64,000 nt of DNA. Source: Serratia liquefaciens ATCC 27592. Its GTDB lineage: Bacteria > Pseudomonadota > Gammaproteobacteria > Enterobacterales > Enterobacteriaceae. The DNA lies in assembly GCF_000422085.1 (NCBI RefSeq), contig NC_021741.1, positions 2,914,001-2,978,000 of the forward strand, read 5' to 3'. Shown here in pieces: positions 7,950 through 17,010 of the stretch. The translations under genes were made by a program, and so were the position numbers. Each line of letters begins with the position of its first letter. Position 1 is the first letter of the stretch. Below the pieces are notes generated by a model. That model had not been told where the DNA came from. It saw only the letters and a list, made by a program, of their open reading frames with translations, and searched no databases.

Positions 7950-9071
7950 TTAATAATCCTTCAAAATAGCCTGCAGCGGCGCCGCCAATAAATCACCGCG
8001 CCAACCGCTGATTAATTCTGGCAGGCTGTCAGCACCCTTCAATTTCCAATGCCAATTCAGCAGTTGGTTAATCTGTCGGCGCGATGCCAGTAATTCACTG
8101 CTCAACCCGCTTTGCTCACTGACAATGACGATCGCCGCCTTGATATCCTTGAACACTTTCTTGTAGCCCGGCTGATCGATCAGGTTCGACAACGGTGCCG
8201 GCAGTGCAGCCTCATCCAGCTCATTAGCCTCTGCCACCAGCGCCAACAGCGTTTTACCGTGATAACGAATTTCCGGACCGCTCAGGCCCAGGGAGTCCAA
8301 TTCCCCCAGCGATGTCGGCATATGTCGCGCCACCTGCCAAAGGTTTTCCTCACGTACCACAAAGTTTACCGCCAGATCGCGCTCACGCGCCTGACGCAGG
8401 CGCCATTCAGCCAGCTTCTGCAAGCAGCCCAACTGACGCGGACGCAGTTGCCAGGCATTGGTGATTTCACGGTAGGCCAATTCTGGCGCCAGCGTCTCGC
8501 TACGGCGTTGGCATAGCAACAGGCATTCGTTGTTAGCGGCAGCCGTCCAACCGGCCTCTTCCGTCTCCTGAACCAGCCGTTTGGCCATCGGCAGCAGATA
8601 GAACACGTCAGCCGCCGCATAAACGCACTGTTTTTCCGTCAGCGGGCGCGCCAGCCAGTCGGTACGGGCTTCGCTTTTATCCAACTCCACCTGCATATAC
8701 TCCGCCACCAGGGTCGCAAAACCGCAAGACAGCGGTCGACCGGTGAAGGCCGCCAGAATTTGGGTGTCCACCATCGGAGTCGGCAGCGTTTTGAACGCGT
8801 TGAGGAACACTTCCAGATCCTCACTGCCGGCGTGCAGGAACTTCACAATCTGAGTATTACTCAGCAGCTCGATAAACGGCTGCCATTGCTTGATTGGCAG
8901 GGGGTCAATCAGGGAGAGTTGTTCACCGTCGTATAACTGAATCAGGCCTAACTGCGGATAATAGGTGCGCGTTCTGACAAATTCGGTGTCCAGCGCTATC
9001 TGGGCATGCTTTTTCGCCTGCTCGCAGACCTGCTGCAATCCGGCATCGGTAGTGATCAACTGATAGTTCAA
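7950..9071 (-). CDS. rnd: Ribonuclease D
   Basis: A 373-residue DEDD-family 3'-5' exoribonuclease that trims tRNA and other small-RNA 3' ends. ExoI has Asp/Glu in LDTEFVRTRTYYPQLG. ExoII includes HAGSEDLEVF. ExoIII ends in YAAADVFYLLP. The tandem C-terminal HRDC domains follow. I chose the TTG at 9071 (product starts LNYQLITTDAGLQ as fMet) because E. coli rnd is known to start at UUG and align there. The frame stays open to an ATG 51 bp upstream, a possible alternative. It lies downstream of fadD, as in E. coli. Confidence 0.93.
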   Translation of the reverse strand: MNYQLITTDAGLQQVCEQAKKHAQIALDTEFVRTRTYYPQLGLIQLYDGEQLSLIDPLPIKQWQPFIELLSNTQIVKFLHAGSEDLEVFLNAFKTLPTPMVDTQILAAFTGRPLSCGFATLVAEYMQVELDKSEARTDWLARPLTEKQCVYAAADVFYLLPMAKRLVQETEEAGWTAAANNECLLLCQRRSETLAPELAYREITNAWQLRPRQLGCLQKLAEWRLRQARERDLAVNFVVREENLWQVARHMPTSLGELDSLGLSGPEIRYHGKTLLALVAEANELDEAALPAPLSNLIDQPGYKKVFKDIKAAIVIVSEQSGLSSELLASRRQINQLLNWHWKLKGADSLPELISGWRGDLLAAPLQAILKDY

Positions 9072-9108
9072 AACGTCATTCTCTTGGTCGCTTTCATGAT
9101 TCAAACAC

Positions 9109-9136
9109 AACAACGCCGGCATTCACCGGCGTTGTT
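9109..9136 (-). terminator. Hairpin between fadD and rnd
   Basis: AACAACGCCGG and CCGGCGTTGTT form an 11-bp perfect stem with a 6-nt loop, 25 bp past the fadD stop. The following bases on the minus strand are only moderately T-rich, so it may attenuate rather than fully separate rnd from fadD. Confidence 0.65.
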
Positions 9137-9160
9137 GATCTGTAAGGCGTGGATGATAAC

Positions 9161-10849
9161 CTAGGCGGCATCGGCCGCCGCAGGTTTTTTCTGCTCATCA
9201 CGCAGTTCTCGCCGCAAAATTTTACCGACGTTAGACTTCGGCAACTCGTCACGGAACTCAACAATTTTAGGCACTTTATACCCGGTAAGCTGCCGACGAC
9301 AATGGGTCAACAGCTCTTCTTTGGTCAGCGAAGCGTCTTTCTTCACCACGCAAATTTTAACCGTCTCACCGGTTACCTCATTCGGCACGCCAATCGCCGC
9401 GCATTCCAACACTTTCGGATGCTGACTGACCACGTCTTCAATCTCGTTCGGGTATACGTTAAACCCGGAAACCAGGATCATGTCCTTCTTCCGGTCGACG
9501 ACGCGGACAAAGCCCATCTCGTCCACTGTAACGATATCACCGGTCGCGAGCCAGCCATCTTTCAATACTTCATCGGTGGCATCCGGCCGCTGCCAGTAGC
9601 CTAACATAACTTGCGGTCCTTTGACCCACAGTTCACCCGGCTCACCAACCGGCACGTCCTGACCGTTATCGTCCACCAGCCGAATATCCGTCGAGGGTAC
9701 AGGCAAACCGATACTGCCGCTGTAGTGTTTCAGATCGTAAGGGTTACCGGAGACCAGCGGCGCGCACTCCGTCAGGCCGTATCCTTCCAGCAAGTGCTTA
9801 CCGGTGGTTTTCTCCCACTTGTCCGCCACCGATTTCTGTACTGACATGCCGCCGCCGACGGAAAAACGCAGCGTGGAGAAATCCAGCTTGTGGAAGTCCA
9901 CGTTGTTCAATAGCGCATTGAACAGGGTGTTCACCCCACTCATGGCGGTGAACGGATATTTGCCCAGCTCTTTCACCAGCCCTGGAATGTCGCGTGGGTT
10001 GGTGATCAGCAAATTGCGCCCACCCAAATCGATAAACAGCAGGCAGTTCACCGTCAGCGCGAAAATGTGATACAGCGGCAGCGCCGTTACCACCAACTCC
10101 TGCCCTTCACGAAACAGCGGCAAATAGGCAGCTTTAGCCTGCTCCAGGTTGGCCTGCATATTACGGTGTGTCAGCATCGCGCCTTTGGCCACGCCGGTAG
10201 TCCCACCGGTATACTGCAGGAACGCCAGATCGGTGTTGATAATATCGGGTTTAACATACTGTTGGCGACGCCCGCGCTGGAGCGCACTGCGAAAAGAAAC
10301 GGCAGCCGGTAGATGATATTTCGGCACTAGCCGCTTGATGTATTTGACGACGAAGTTAACCAGCGTGCCTTTGGCGGCGGAGAGCTGATCGCCCATACGC
10401 GTCAGGATCACATGCTTGACCTGGGTGTTGAACACCACTTTTTCCAGCGTATGAGCAAAGTTGGAGACGATCACAATGGCACTTGCGCCACTGTCGTTCA
10501 GTTGATGTTCCAATTCACGTGGCGTATACAGCGGGTTAACGTTCACCACCACCATACCCGCACGTAAGATACCAAACAGCGCGATGGGATACTGCAACAG
10601 GTTCGGCATCATCAGAGCAACGCGGTCGCCTTTCTGCAGCCCCAGCTCATTTTGCAGGTAAGCCGCGAAAGCCCGACTACGTTCTTCCAGCTTGCGGTAG
10701 GTCATCACCTCACCCATGTTAATGAAAGCCGGTTGATCTGCGTAGCGCTGAACCGCATTTTCAAACATTTCGACCAAAGATGAATAACGATCGGCGTCGA
10801 TCTCTGCCGGAACATCCGCCGGGTAACGTTTTAACCAGACCTTATCCAA
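9161..10849 (-). CDS. fadD: Long-chain fatty acid-CoA ligase
   Basis: A 562-residue acyl-CoA synthetase that activates long-chain fatty acids with ATP and CoA as they enter the cell for beta-oxidation. The ATP/AMP motif is [13 protein letters not shown], followed by [10 protein letters not shown]. The fatty-acid signature runs [19 protein letters not shown] and on into DRKKDMI. The catalytic lysine is in [12 protein letters not shown]. The start is a TTG: AGGAG lies 7 bases before it, and the product begins like E. coli FadD, which is also reported to use UUG. In-frame ATGs further up lack a good site. A FadR operator lies about 80 bp upstream. Confidence 0.96.
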   Translation of the reverse strand: MDKVWLKRYPADVPAEIDADRYSSLVEMFENAVQRYADQPAFINMGEVMTYRKLEERSRAFAAYLQNELGLQKGDRVALMMPNLLQYPIALFGILRAGMVVVNVNPLYTPRELEHQLNDSGASAIVIVSNFAHTLEKVVFNTQVKHVILTRMGDQLSAAKGTLVNFVVKYIKRLVPKYHLPAAVSFRSALQRGRRQQYVKPDIINTDLAFLQYTGGTTGVAKGAMLTHRNMQANLEQAKAAYLPLFREGQELVVTALPLYHIFALTVNCLLFIDLGGRNLLITNPRDIPGLVKELGKYPFTAMSGVNTLFNALLNNVDFHKLDFSTLRFSVGGGMSVQKSVADKWEKTTGKHLLEGYGLTECAPLVSGNPYDLKHYSGSIGLPVPSTDIRLVDDNGQDVPVGEPGELWVKGPQVMLGYWQRPDATDEVLKDGWLATGDIVTVDEMGFVRVVDRKKDMILVSGFNVYPNEIEDVVSQHPKVLECAAIGVPNEVTGETVKICVVKKDASLTKEELLTHCRRQLTGYKVPKIVEFRDELPKSNVGKILRRELRDEQKKPAAADAA

Positions 10850-10925
10850 GGTATTACTCCTGAAATTATTATTCATTATCATCATCGCAGCCCCCAAATA
10901 TGCAGCCAAACCATAACAATATTTT

Positions 10926-10942
10926 AACTCAGCAGACCAGTT
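10926..10942 (-). promoter_or_regulatory. FadR operator of fadD
   Basis: Read on the minus strand the site is AACTGGTCTGCTGAGTT. It closely matches the E. coli fadD operator as I remember it (AGCTGGTATGATGAGTT) and the FadR consensus. It lies about 77 bp upstream of the fadD TTG start, so FadR would repress fadD until long-chain acyl-CoA accumulates. Confidence 0.75.
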
Positions 10943-11057
10943 TGAGTTTTAAACAATATTCAGGTTGCGATGTACGTCACTAATTGGCGGTCATTCCCTA
11001 CGCCAAAAGAATAAGGCGGCCGGAGCCGCCCTATTAAAATTTAACAACAAGCAAGCA

Positions 11058-11648
11058 TTACTCGGTAACGATGGTTTGCACCTGCACTGGGCCAGGGTTG
11101 TACCAGCCATACCCCACGCCCCAACCGGGGCCCCAGGTACCGCTACGCCAGCCCCAGGGGCCCATCGGCGCCGGTGGCATCATCACCTGTTGAGACAGAT
11201 GCCAGCGTTTGTAGCCAGTGGCATTCATGGTAACAAATTTGTACGGTGTCATGCCGATCTTGCCGTCTTTCACGCCGGTGATTGGCCCAACTACCGTCAC
11301 TAACTGGCCCTTAAAATCAACCGGTTCCAGGAAGCCATTAACCGAGGCTATCAGACGACCCCGTGACGGCTCACCCAATATCGGCCGGGCGCCGGAATCG
11401 AGCGGCACGGCCGCAATTTCCAGTAGCGTGCGCCCCTGCTCATTGGCAACGTTCACAACGGTACCGCCAAAGCGAGCTTCAGCCCCGACAAACAGGTTCG
11501 GCGCATTCTGTACCGAAGACAGCTGCTGCACCGGCGTTGCCGTGCTGCCTTTAATCGCATCAGGCACGGTTACGCAACCTGACAGCGCCAGCACGCTGCC
11601 GGCAATAGCCAGCAGCGACATTTTTTTACAAACAGTGCGGGTTAACAT
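11058..11648 (-). CDS. yeaY: Slp-family outer-membrane lipoprotein (YeaY)
   Basis: A 196-residue lipoprotein. The signal peptide ends in the lipobox ALSG-C. Serine or valine rather than aspartate follows the cysteine, so sorting to the outer membrane is expected. The body is an OB-fold Slp-type domain ([38 protein letters not shown]). The C-terminus is rich in Trp, Gly and Pro ([19 protein letters not shown]), an unusual low-complexity tail. The ATG at 11648 follows AGGAG with 9-nt spacing. It lies between tsaB and fadD, as yeaY does in E. coli. Its function is unknown; the homologue Slp is a starvation- and acid-stress lipoprotein. Confidence 0.88.
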   Translation of the reverse strand: MLTRTVCKKMSLLAIAGSVLALSGCVTVPDAIKGSTATPVQQLSSVQNAPNLFVGAEARFGGTVVNVANEQGRTLLEIAAVPLDSGARPILGEPSRGRLIASVNGFLEPVDFKGQLVTVVGPITGVKDGKIGMTPYKFVTMNATGYKRWHLSQQVMMPPAPMGPWGWRSGTWGPGWGVGYGWYNPGPVQVQTIVTE

Positions 11649-11749
11649 CGTCGCAATCTCCTGAAATGGCTGTAACTTTGACATCAATTCACGGAGCAAG
11701 TTGCAGATCATTCCTATCCCTATTGCCGCCAAAGCACAATAGGTTGCGG

Positions 11750-12451
11750 CTATTCGCGCCCCGGCAATTTTTTCCAGGTGACTTCATTACGCAAATAGGT
11801 CGGCTCGGCATTTTCTACCGCCACCGCCAAACCCTGTTGCCAGGCATGCAGCGCCAACGGCAGCATATCTTCCGCCTGCGGTAACAGCATTTGCCCATCG
11901 CTCAGGGTTAACGTGGAACCGGCAACCAAATCCGGATAGGTTTGCCAGCCGGTGCCGACATGCGCCCAGTGGCCTTGCAGACCTTGCGCGCGCACCAGCG
12001 CCTGCGCCGGGGTAAGTACCGCTTCACCTTCACTTTCAAGCCAGTTACCGTCTTGCTGACGTTCAAACTGACCCCAGTAGACTTCGCCCATACGCGCATC
12101 TATCGCCGACAGCACACGGTCAGCCCCGGTGAGTCGCCAGGCGCCCTGCGCCATGGTTTGCAGCGTGGAAACGCCCAGCAAGGGCAAGTCTGCGCCCAGC
12201 GCCAACCCCTGAGCAATGCCAATGCCGATACGCACGCCGGTAAAGCTGCCTGGCCCACGGCCAAAAGCCAGCGCATCGAGCTGGCCAAGGGTGACCCCGG
12301 ATTCCGCCAGCACCTGCTGCACCATAGGTAAAATACGTTGCGTATGCTCACGTGGGCACAGCTCAAACAGGGCGTGGATTTCGCCTTGATTCCAGATAGC
12401 AACGGAACAGGCTTCCGTCGCTGTATCGATCGCTAAAATTCGCGTGGACAT
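11750..12451 (-). CDS. tsaB: tRNA threonylcarbamoyladenosine biosynthesis protein TsaB
   Basis: A 233-residue partner of TsaD in making t6A37 on ANN-decoding tRNAs; TsaB is an ASKHA-fold protein that scaffolds TsaD and TsaE. It begins [17 protein letters not shown] and contains [16 protein letters not shown], both typical. The ATG at 12451 follows GAGGTTGGC; the 19 residues of open frame before it are not family-like. It lies between yoaA and the slp-type gene. Confidence 0.95.
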   Translation of the reverse strand: MSTRILAIDTATEACSVAIWNQGEIHALFELCPREHTQRILPMVQQVLAESGVTLGQLDALAFGRGPGSFTGVRIGIGIAQGLALGADLPLLGVSTLQTMAQGAWRLTGADRVLSAIDARMGEVYWGQFERQQDGNWLESEGEAVLTPAQALVRAQGLQGHWAHVGTGWQTYPDLVAGSTLTLSDGQMLLPQAEDMLPLALHAWQQGLAVAVENAEPTYLRNEVTWKKLPGRE

Positions 12452-12531
12452 GCCAACCTCAGGCGGGAAAAAAACAGGGTTTTTCATACAGGGCGCGCAT
12501 TGTAGCACAGCCCTGGGGTCACGCCTATCCG

Positions 12532-14436
12532 CTAGCGATCTGCCTGCAGGAAGGCAATCGCCTGGGCGATATCGCGGGTACGCGGCGTCGGCGGCAGGCT
12601 ATTGAGGAAAACTTCGCCATAGGGGCGCATCACCAACCGATTGTCGCAAATCACCAGCACGCCGCGATCGTCGGTATCGCGGATCAGGCGTCCAACCCCC
12701 TGTTTCAGGGTAATGACCGCGTCCGGAAGTTGCACATCGTTAAACGGATCGCCACCACGTAATCGGCAGTCTTCAATCCGGGCTTTCAACAACGGATCAT
12801 CGGGTGCGGTAAACGGCAGTTTGTCGATAATCACGCACGACAATGCATCGCCGCGTACATCTACCCCCTCCCAGAAGCTGCTGGTCGCCACCAACAGGGC
12901 ATTGCCGGCCTCGACAAACTGAGCCAGCAACTGGCCCTTACTGGTTTCCCCCTGCAACAGCACCGGCAAGGTCATGGTGGCACGGAACTCTTCCGCCAGT
13001 TCCCGCATCATCTGGTGCGAAGTACAAAGGAAGAAGCAGCGGCCGTTATTGGCTTCAATCAGCGGCCGTAGCATGCGTGCCAATTGCCGCGCGCCGCCAG
13101 GCTGGTTTGGTGAGGGTAAAAAGCGCGGTACACACAGCAAGGCCTGTTTGGCGTAATCGAATGGGCTGGCCAGCAGCAGCGTTTTGGCCTTATTCAACCC
13201 CAGACGCTCTGTAAAGTGGCCCATCTGCTCGTTAACCGACAACGTTGCCGAGGTGAAAATCCAGCTGCCCGGTTTTTCATCCAGCAACTCACGGAAACGA
13301 TCGGCCACCGTCAGCGGCGTCAACGCCAGTACAAAGTGACGCGAGTTGCACTCATACCAATAGCTGAACCCCGGTTCATTGACCTCTTTCAAACGTTTGA
13401 GACGGGCACGATATAACGTAGCGCGTTCAAAAGCCGCGTCCAACAAGGCCGAACGGCCAAGGGAAAGTTTGACCACGTCATAGCACAGCTCCAGCGCATC
13501 ATCGAGCAGCAGCAAGGCACGTTGTACATTGGGCTGGCTCAGCACCTCGCGCAGGTTGCCGCGAAACCCTGGTTCTCCCAACATCAAACGAAAATCCTGC
13601 GTGCTTTGGCTGAGGCGGTCGGCGCTTTTTTGCAGCTGTGCGGCATCGCGCACTTCGGTGCGATAGGCAATGGAAATGTCTTTGGCCAGGTCCAGCAGTT
13701 GACGGCTGGTCAGTTGCTTACCGAAATATTGGCTGGCGATATCGGGGATCTGATGCGCTTCATCGAAGATCATCACATCGGCCTCAGGGATCAGTTCGGC
13801 AAAGCCGCCCTCCTTCACCACCATATCGGCCAGGAACAGATGGTGGTTCACCACCACCACATCGGCATCCATGGCGCGACGACGCGCTTTGACCACAAAG
13901 CAATCTTTATACAACGGGCAATCGCTGCCCAGGCAGTTGTCGTTAGTGCTGGTCACCAGCGGCCAAACGAAGCTGTCTTCCGCCACGTCGCTGCAACTGC
14001 TGATGTCGCCCTCTTTGGTCATGGACGACCATTTGCGCAGATGGACCAGATCGATCAGCGTTTGCCCGGCCAACTCGCCGCCAGCCATCGACTGTTGCTC
14101 CAGACGTTCCAGACACAGGTAATTGGAGCGCCCTTTCAGCAGCGCCATCTTGCCTTTGTACTTCAGTGCCTTGGCCACGGTGGGCAAATCGCGTGCATAA
14201 AGCTGATCCTGCAACGCTTTTGAGCCGGTGGAAATAATCACTTTGCGATCGGCCCGCAGTGCCGGCACCAGATAGGCGTAGGTTTTGCCGGTACCGGTAC
14301 CCGCTTCGACCACCAGTTCCTGCTTGAAATTAATGGCTTCGGTGACCGCTTCCGCCATCTGCCGCTGTGCTTCACGCGGTTTGAAACCCTTGATTGCCTG
14401 CGCCAGGGCGCCGTCTGTTGCGAAATCGTCTGCCAC
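12532..14436 (-). CDS. yoaA: DinG-family ATP-dependent helicase YoaA
   Basis: A 634-residue XPD/DinG-like superfamily 2 helicase; in E. coli YoaA helps repair replication gaps with the HolC clamp-loader subunit. Walker A is [13 protein letters not shown] and Walker B is [11 protein letters not shown]. Four cysteines likely to hold a 4Fe-4S cluster fall in [27 protein letters not shown] and YKDCF. Motif VI is QGVGRLIRD. The start is GTG (GTGGCAGACGAT) with AGAGA upstream. It is divergent from yoaB. No LexA box is visible in the shared promoter region. Confidence 0.94.
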   Translation of the reverse strand: MADDFATDGALAQAIKGFKPREAQRQMAEAVTEAINFKQELVVEAGTGTGKTYAYLVPALRADRKVIISTGSKALQDQLYARDLPTVAKALKYKGKMALLKGRSNYLCLERLEQQSMAGGELAGQTLIDLVHLRKWSSMTKEGDISSCSDVAEDSFVWPLVTSTNDNCLGSDCPLYKDCFVVKARRRAMDADVVVVNHHLFLADMVVKEGGFAELIPEADVMIFDEAHQIPDIASQYFGKQLTSRQLLDLAKDISIAYRTEVRDAAQLQKSADRLSQSTQDFRLMLGEPGFRGNLREVLSQPNVQRALLLLDDALELCYDVVKLSLGRSALLDAAFERATLYRARLKRLKEVNEPGFSYWYECNSRHFVLALTPLTVADRFRELLDEKPGSWIFTSATLSVNEQMGHFTERLGLNKAKTLLLASPFDYAKQALLCVPRFLPSPNQPGGARQLARMLRPLIEANNGRCFFLCTSHQMMRELAEEFRATMTLPVLLQGETSKGQLLAQFVEAGNALLVATSSFWEGVDVRGDALSCVIIDKLPFTAPDDPLLKARIEDCRLRGGDPFNDVQLPDAVITLKQGVGRLIRDTDDRGVLVICDNRLVMRPYGEVFLNSLPPTPRTRDIAQAIAFLQADR

Positions 14437-14569
14437 GCTATCTCTCTGCCGATGTAATTCAGCGTTAATTATGCCTATCCTGCCGCACGGCTACCACCGA
14501 CTTTATCGTCACACATTTCTGCCGATGGCTGTGTTACCCTTAACGCGATGATGATATGGAGATAATTGA

Positions 14570-14914
14570 ATGAATATTGAACGAATTGATCCAGACAAAC
14601 GTTGGTCCGAAGCCGTCGTTCACAACGACACCGTCTATTACACCAGCGTGCCGGAAAACCTGGATGATGACGCTACTGCCCAGACCGCGAACGCCCTGGC
14701 AGCAATTGACGTGATCCTGGCGCGCGTTGGGTCAGATAAAAGCCGGGTGCTGGACGCCACCATTTTTCTGGCCGACGATGCCGATTTTGCTGCCATGAAC
14801 GCCGCCTGGGATGCCTGGGTAGTTGCGGGTAGCGCGCCGGTACGCTGCACCGTGCAAGCCAAATTGATGAATCCGAAGTACAAGGTCGAAATCAAAATTA
14901 TTGCTGCGGTATAA
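14570..14914 (+). CDS. yoaB: RidA-family protein YoaB
   Basis: A 114-residue YjgF/RidA-family protein. RidA proteins form trimers and hydrolyse reactive enamine/imine intermediates. The family arginine, corresponding to catalytic Arg105 of RidA, is in APVRCTVQAKL. Length and start equal those of E. coli YoaB. It is divergent from yoaA and ends at a strong terminator. Catalytic activity of this subgroup is inferred. Confidence 0.9.
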   Translation: MNIERIDPDKRWSEAVVHNDTVYYTSVPENLDDDATAQTANALAAIDVILARVGSDKSRVLDATIFLADDADFAAMNAAWDAWVVAGSAPVRCTVQAKLMNPKYKVEIKIIAAV

Positions 14915-14927
14915 ACGAAAAAACCGC

Positions 14928-14955
14928 AGACGATAACGCCTGCGGTTTTATTTTT
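14928..14955 (+). terminator. Terminator between yoaB and mdtI
   Basis: AAAACCGCA and TGCGGTTTTA form a stem around a short loop, with A and T runs on the two sides. It sits between convergent genes and should stop both transcripts. Confidence 0.85.
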
Positions 14956-14964
14956 ACCTGCTGC

Positions 14965-15294
14965 TTAAGCCAGCTTGATGATCACCATACCTGCCAGCAA
15001 CAACACCAAACCAATCCAGCCTTTGGCATTCAGGCGCTGACCGAACAGGATCCAGCCGGCGGCGATTGTCGCGGCAATACCGAAACCGCCCCACAATGCA
15101 TAAGCCACCGACAGGTCTATCCCCTTCACCGCCTGTGCCAGAGCACTGAACGCCCCCAGCACCGACAGCAATGACAGCAGGCCTAACCAGATTTTACGGA
15201 AACCGTCTGACATCTTCAGGAAGATGTTGGCGACAATTTCCAACACAATCGCCAGTCCCAAGAACCCAATGTGGTACAACTCAAGCTGTTGCAT
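14965..15294 (-). CDS. mdtI: Spermidine export protein MdtI
   Basis: A 109-residue small-multidrug-resistance subunit with four membrane helices. With MdtJ it exports spermidine from the cytoplasm. The membrane glutamate is in [34 protein letters not shown] and [16 protein letters not shown] closely match E. coli MdtI. The ATG at 15294 was chosen because GAGGTG lies 6 bases before it; a GTG nine bases earlier is also in frame. It overlaps the end of mdtJ by 14 bases, as in E. coli, indicating translational coupling. Confidence 0.95.
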   Translation of the reverse strand: MQQLELYHIGFLGLAIVLEIVANIFLKMSDGFRKIWLGLLSLLSVLGAFSALAQAVKGIDLSVAYALWGGFGIAATIAAGWILFGQRLNAKGWIGLVLLLAGMVIIKLA

Positions 15295-15649
15295 GGTTGT
15301 CACCTCGCGGGCTGGCCTGTTTTCGTGGTTTGCGGGTACCGGACTTCACCAACAAGATCCCGGCGATCAACGTCACCAGACCCAGCACCTTCAAGGTCGA
15401 GATGGGCTCATCGAACCACAATACGCTGAACAAGGTAATAAACAGGATACCGATCCCTTCCCACAGCGCGTAAGCAACGCCAAGGGCAACGCGTTTAATC
15501 GCCAATGACAGCATGACGTATGATGCAGTGATCATCACATACATCACAATGTGACCGGTCATGCCGCCGCTCACGCTGGCGTATTTCATGGACAGGGTAC
15601 CGATAATTTCGGCCACGATGGCCAAGCCTAAAAAGATCCAATAAATCAT
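15281..15649 (-). CDS. mdtJ: Spermidine export protein MdtJ
   Basis: A 122-residue SMR-family partner of MdtI. The conserved glutamate is in [15 protein letters not shown], and [18 protein letters not shown] follows. The C-terminal tail is basic ([15 protein letters not shown]). The ATG at 15649 has GGAGAGAAATT before it. It is the first structural gene of mdtJI, with a leader of at least 200 nt that carries a likely regulatory uORF. Confidence 0.95.
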   Translation of the reverse strand: MIYWIFLGLAIVAEIIGTLSMKYASVSGGMTGHIVMYVMITASYVMLSLAIKRVALGVAYALWEGIGILFITLFSVLWFDEPISTLKVLGLVTLIAGILLVKSGTRKPRKQASPRGDNHATA

Positions 15650-15849
15650 AATTTCTCTCCCAAACGGCGAATAACGCACGCTAAGGCATATTTATCCCGA
15701 TTTATCTCGTCAGACAGGCGCAACGAGGCGCTGACGACGCAGAGATCCCTGGGGATAAACTGACCCAAACGTAATAAAGAAGTTTGCCCGGCTACGCGGA
15801 ATGACGGAGGACTGAGCCTGTCACCAGCACCGGTTAAGGGAGAAAGACG

Positions 15850-15948
15850 CTATAGCTCGCTGCACCAGTGATGCTCACTGGCAAGGATGGCAGACAGGAA
15901 AAGCTGGCAAGTAGAGGTTCTGAGGGTAATTCCATTAGTTGTCATCAT
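15850..15948 (-). CDS. mdtU: Leader peptide ORF upstream of mdtJI (MdtU-like)
   Basis: A 32-codon ORF starting ATG ATG with AGAG about 9 bases upstream, ending 200 bp before mdtJ on the same strand. The peptide starts MMTTNGITLRTSTCQ and ends EHHWCSEL. In E. coli, a translated uORF called mdtU in the mdtJI leader is reported to be needed for spermidine-induced expression. This ORF has the matching position, orientation and size, but I could not compare sequences, so the symbol is tentative. The 200-nt spacer after the stop is suited to stalling- or Rho-dependent control. Confidence 0.55.
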   Translation of the reverse strand: MMTTNGITLRTSTCQLFLSAILASEHHWCSEL

Positions 15949-16140
15949 AATTATTCTCTATTCTCAGCCGCACATTATCTTGTTACACGGAGTGCGATTT
16001 GCCCAATATCCTCATCAAGTAAAATTTTCAACTGCGATAGTTGTACCATAGCCAAAAAAAGAAAGCAAACCGCCGTTTTCACAAAAACGAATAAAAAAAA
16101 GTTTAAAAATAAGAAAGTTAAGTAATTTAAAAATAAAAAA

Positions 16141-16163
16141 AGGCTCAACAAGTCGTTGAGCCT
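16141..16163 (-). terminator. Terminator of eda
   Basis: On the minus strand AGGCTCAAC and GTTGAGCCT form a 9-bp stem followed by TTTTTTTATTTTT. It lies about 52 bp past the eda stop and is among the strongest terminators in the window. Confidence 0.92.
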
Positions 16164-16214
16164 TCGCTTAGCGTGGTGCGGGCAAATAATCGTCAAACCC
16201 AGACGCGGCGCGGG

Positions 16215-16856
16215 TTAGACCGCAGCGCCGCTGACCGCGGTACGTGCCAGTTCGGTGATGCGAGCGTAGTCGCCCTTTTCCAACGCATCGGCCGGAACCA
16301 ACCAGGAACCGCCGATACACAACACGCTTTTCAGCGCCAGGTAATCACGGTAGTTGTTTGGCGTGATGCCCCCGGTCGGGCAGAAACGCACCTGCGGGAA
16401 TGGACCGCCGATCGCCTGTAACGCCTTCACGCCACCGTTGGCTTCCGCCGGGAAGAATTTGAACTCACGCAGCCCGTGATCCATACCCAGCATCAGCTCT
16501 GAAACAGTGCTAATACCCGGAATCAATGGAATCGTGCCTGCGGTTGCGGCCTTCAGCAGCGCGTCCGTCAGGCCGGGGCTGATAGCGAATTGCGCACCGG
16601 CCTCGGTCACTGCCTGCAACTGCTGCGGGTTAATCACCGTACCGGCACCGATAATTGCCTCCGGCACCTCTGCCGCGATAGCGCGGATTGCCTCCATGGC
16701 GCAGTCGGTGCGCAATGTGACTTCCAGCACGCGCACACCACCGGCTACCAGCGCCCTGGCCAGCGGCACCGCATGTTCCAGCTTGTTGATCACTATCACC
16801 GGAACCACCGGGCCTGCGGTCAGGATCTGTTCTGCGCTGGTTTTCCAGTTTTTCAT
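16215..16856 (-). CDS. eda: KDPG/KHG aldolase
   Basis: A 213-residue class I aldolase that splits 2-keto-3-deoxy-6-phosphogluconate to pyruvate and glyceraldehyde-3-phosphate, and also acts on 4-hydroxy-2-oxoglutarate. The catalytic Glu is in [10 protein letters not shown]. The Schiff-base Lys is in [13 protein letters not shown]. The phosphate site is [10 protein letters not shown]. It lies directly after zwf without the edd gene that separates them in E. coli. A strong terminator lies between zwf and eda, so it probably has its own promoter. Confidence 0.97.
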   Translation of the reverse strand: MKNWKTSAEQILTAGPVVPVIVINKLEHAVPLARALVAGGVRVLEVTLRTDCAMEAIRAIAAEVPEAIIGAGTVINPQQLQAVTEAGAQFAISPGLTDALLKAATAGTIPLIPGISTVSELMLGMDHGLREFKFFPAEANGGVKALQAIGGPFPQVRFCPTGGITPNNYRDYLALKSVLCIGGSWLVPADALEKGDYARITELARTAVSGAAV

Positions 16857-16973
16857 CGTTACTTCTCCATTACTTACGGGTTATCAATGGCACGCCCCTG
16901 CCACAGGGCCCCACGCATTAAAGCGCAGGCGTCCGGCCGTACCCCAAGTGATGTTGCGCCCCGGTACTGCGGG

Positions 16974-17004
16974 CAAAAAAATGCCGGCAGATAAGCTGCC
17001 GGCA
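16974..17004 (-). terminator. Terminator of zwf
   Basis: TGCCGGCAG and CTGCCGGCA form a perfect 9-bp stem with a 5-nt loop, followed on the minus strand by TTTTTTT. It starts 7 bp after the zwf stop and separates zwf from eda. Confidence 0.92.
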
Positions 17005-17010
17005 GGGTGA

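Noticed and set aside
15868..16196. Short overlapping ORFs on both strands in the mdtJ-eda gap
   Set aside because: They run through AT-rich low-complexity DNA and the eda terminator. Only the mdtU-like frame has a position and signal that support it.
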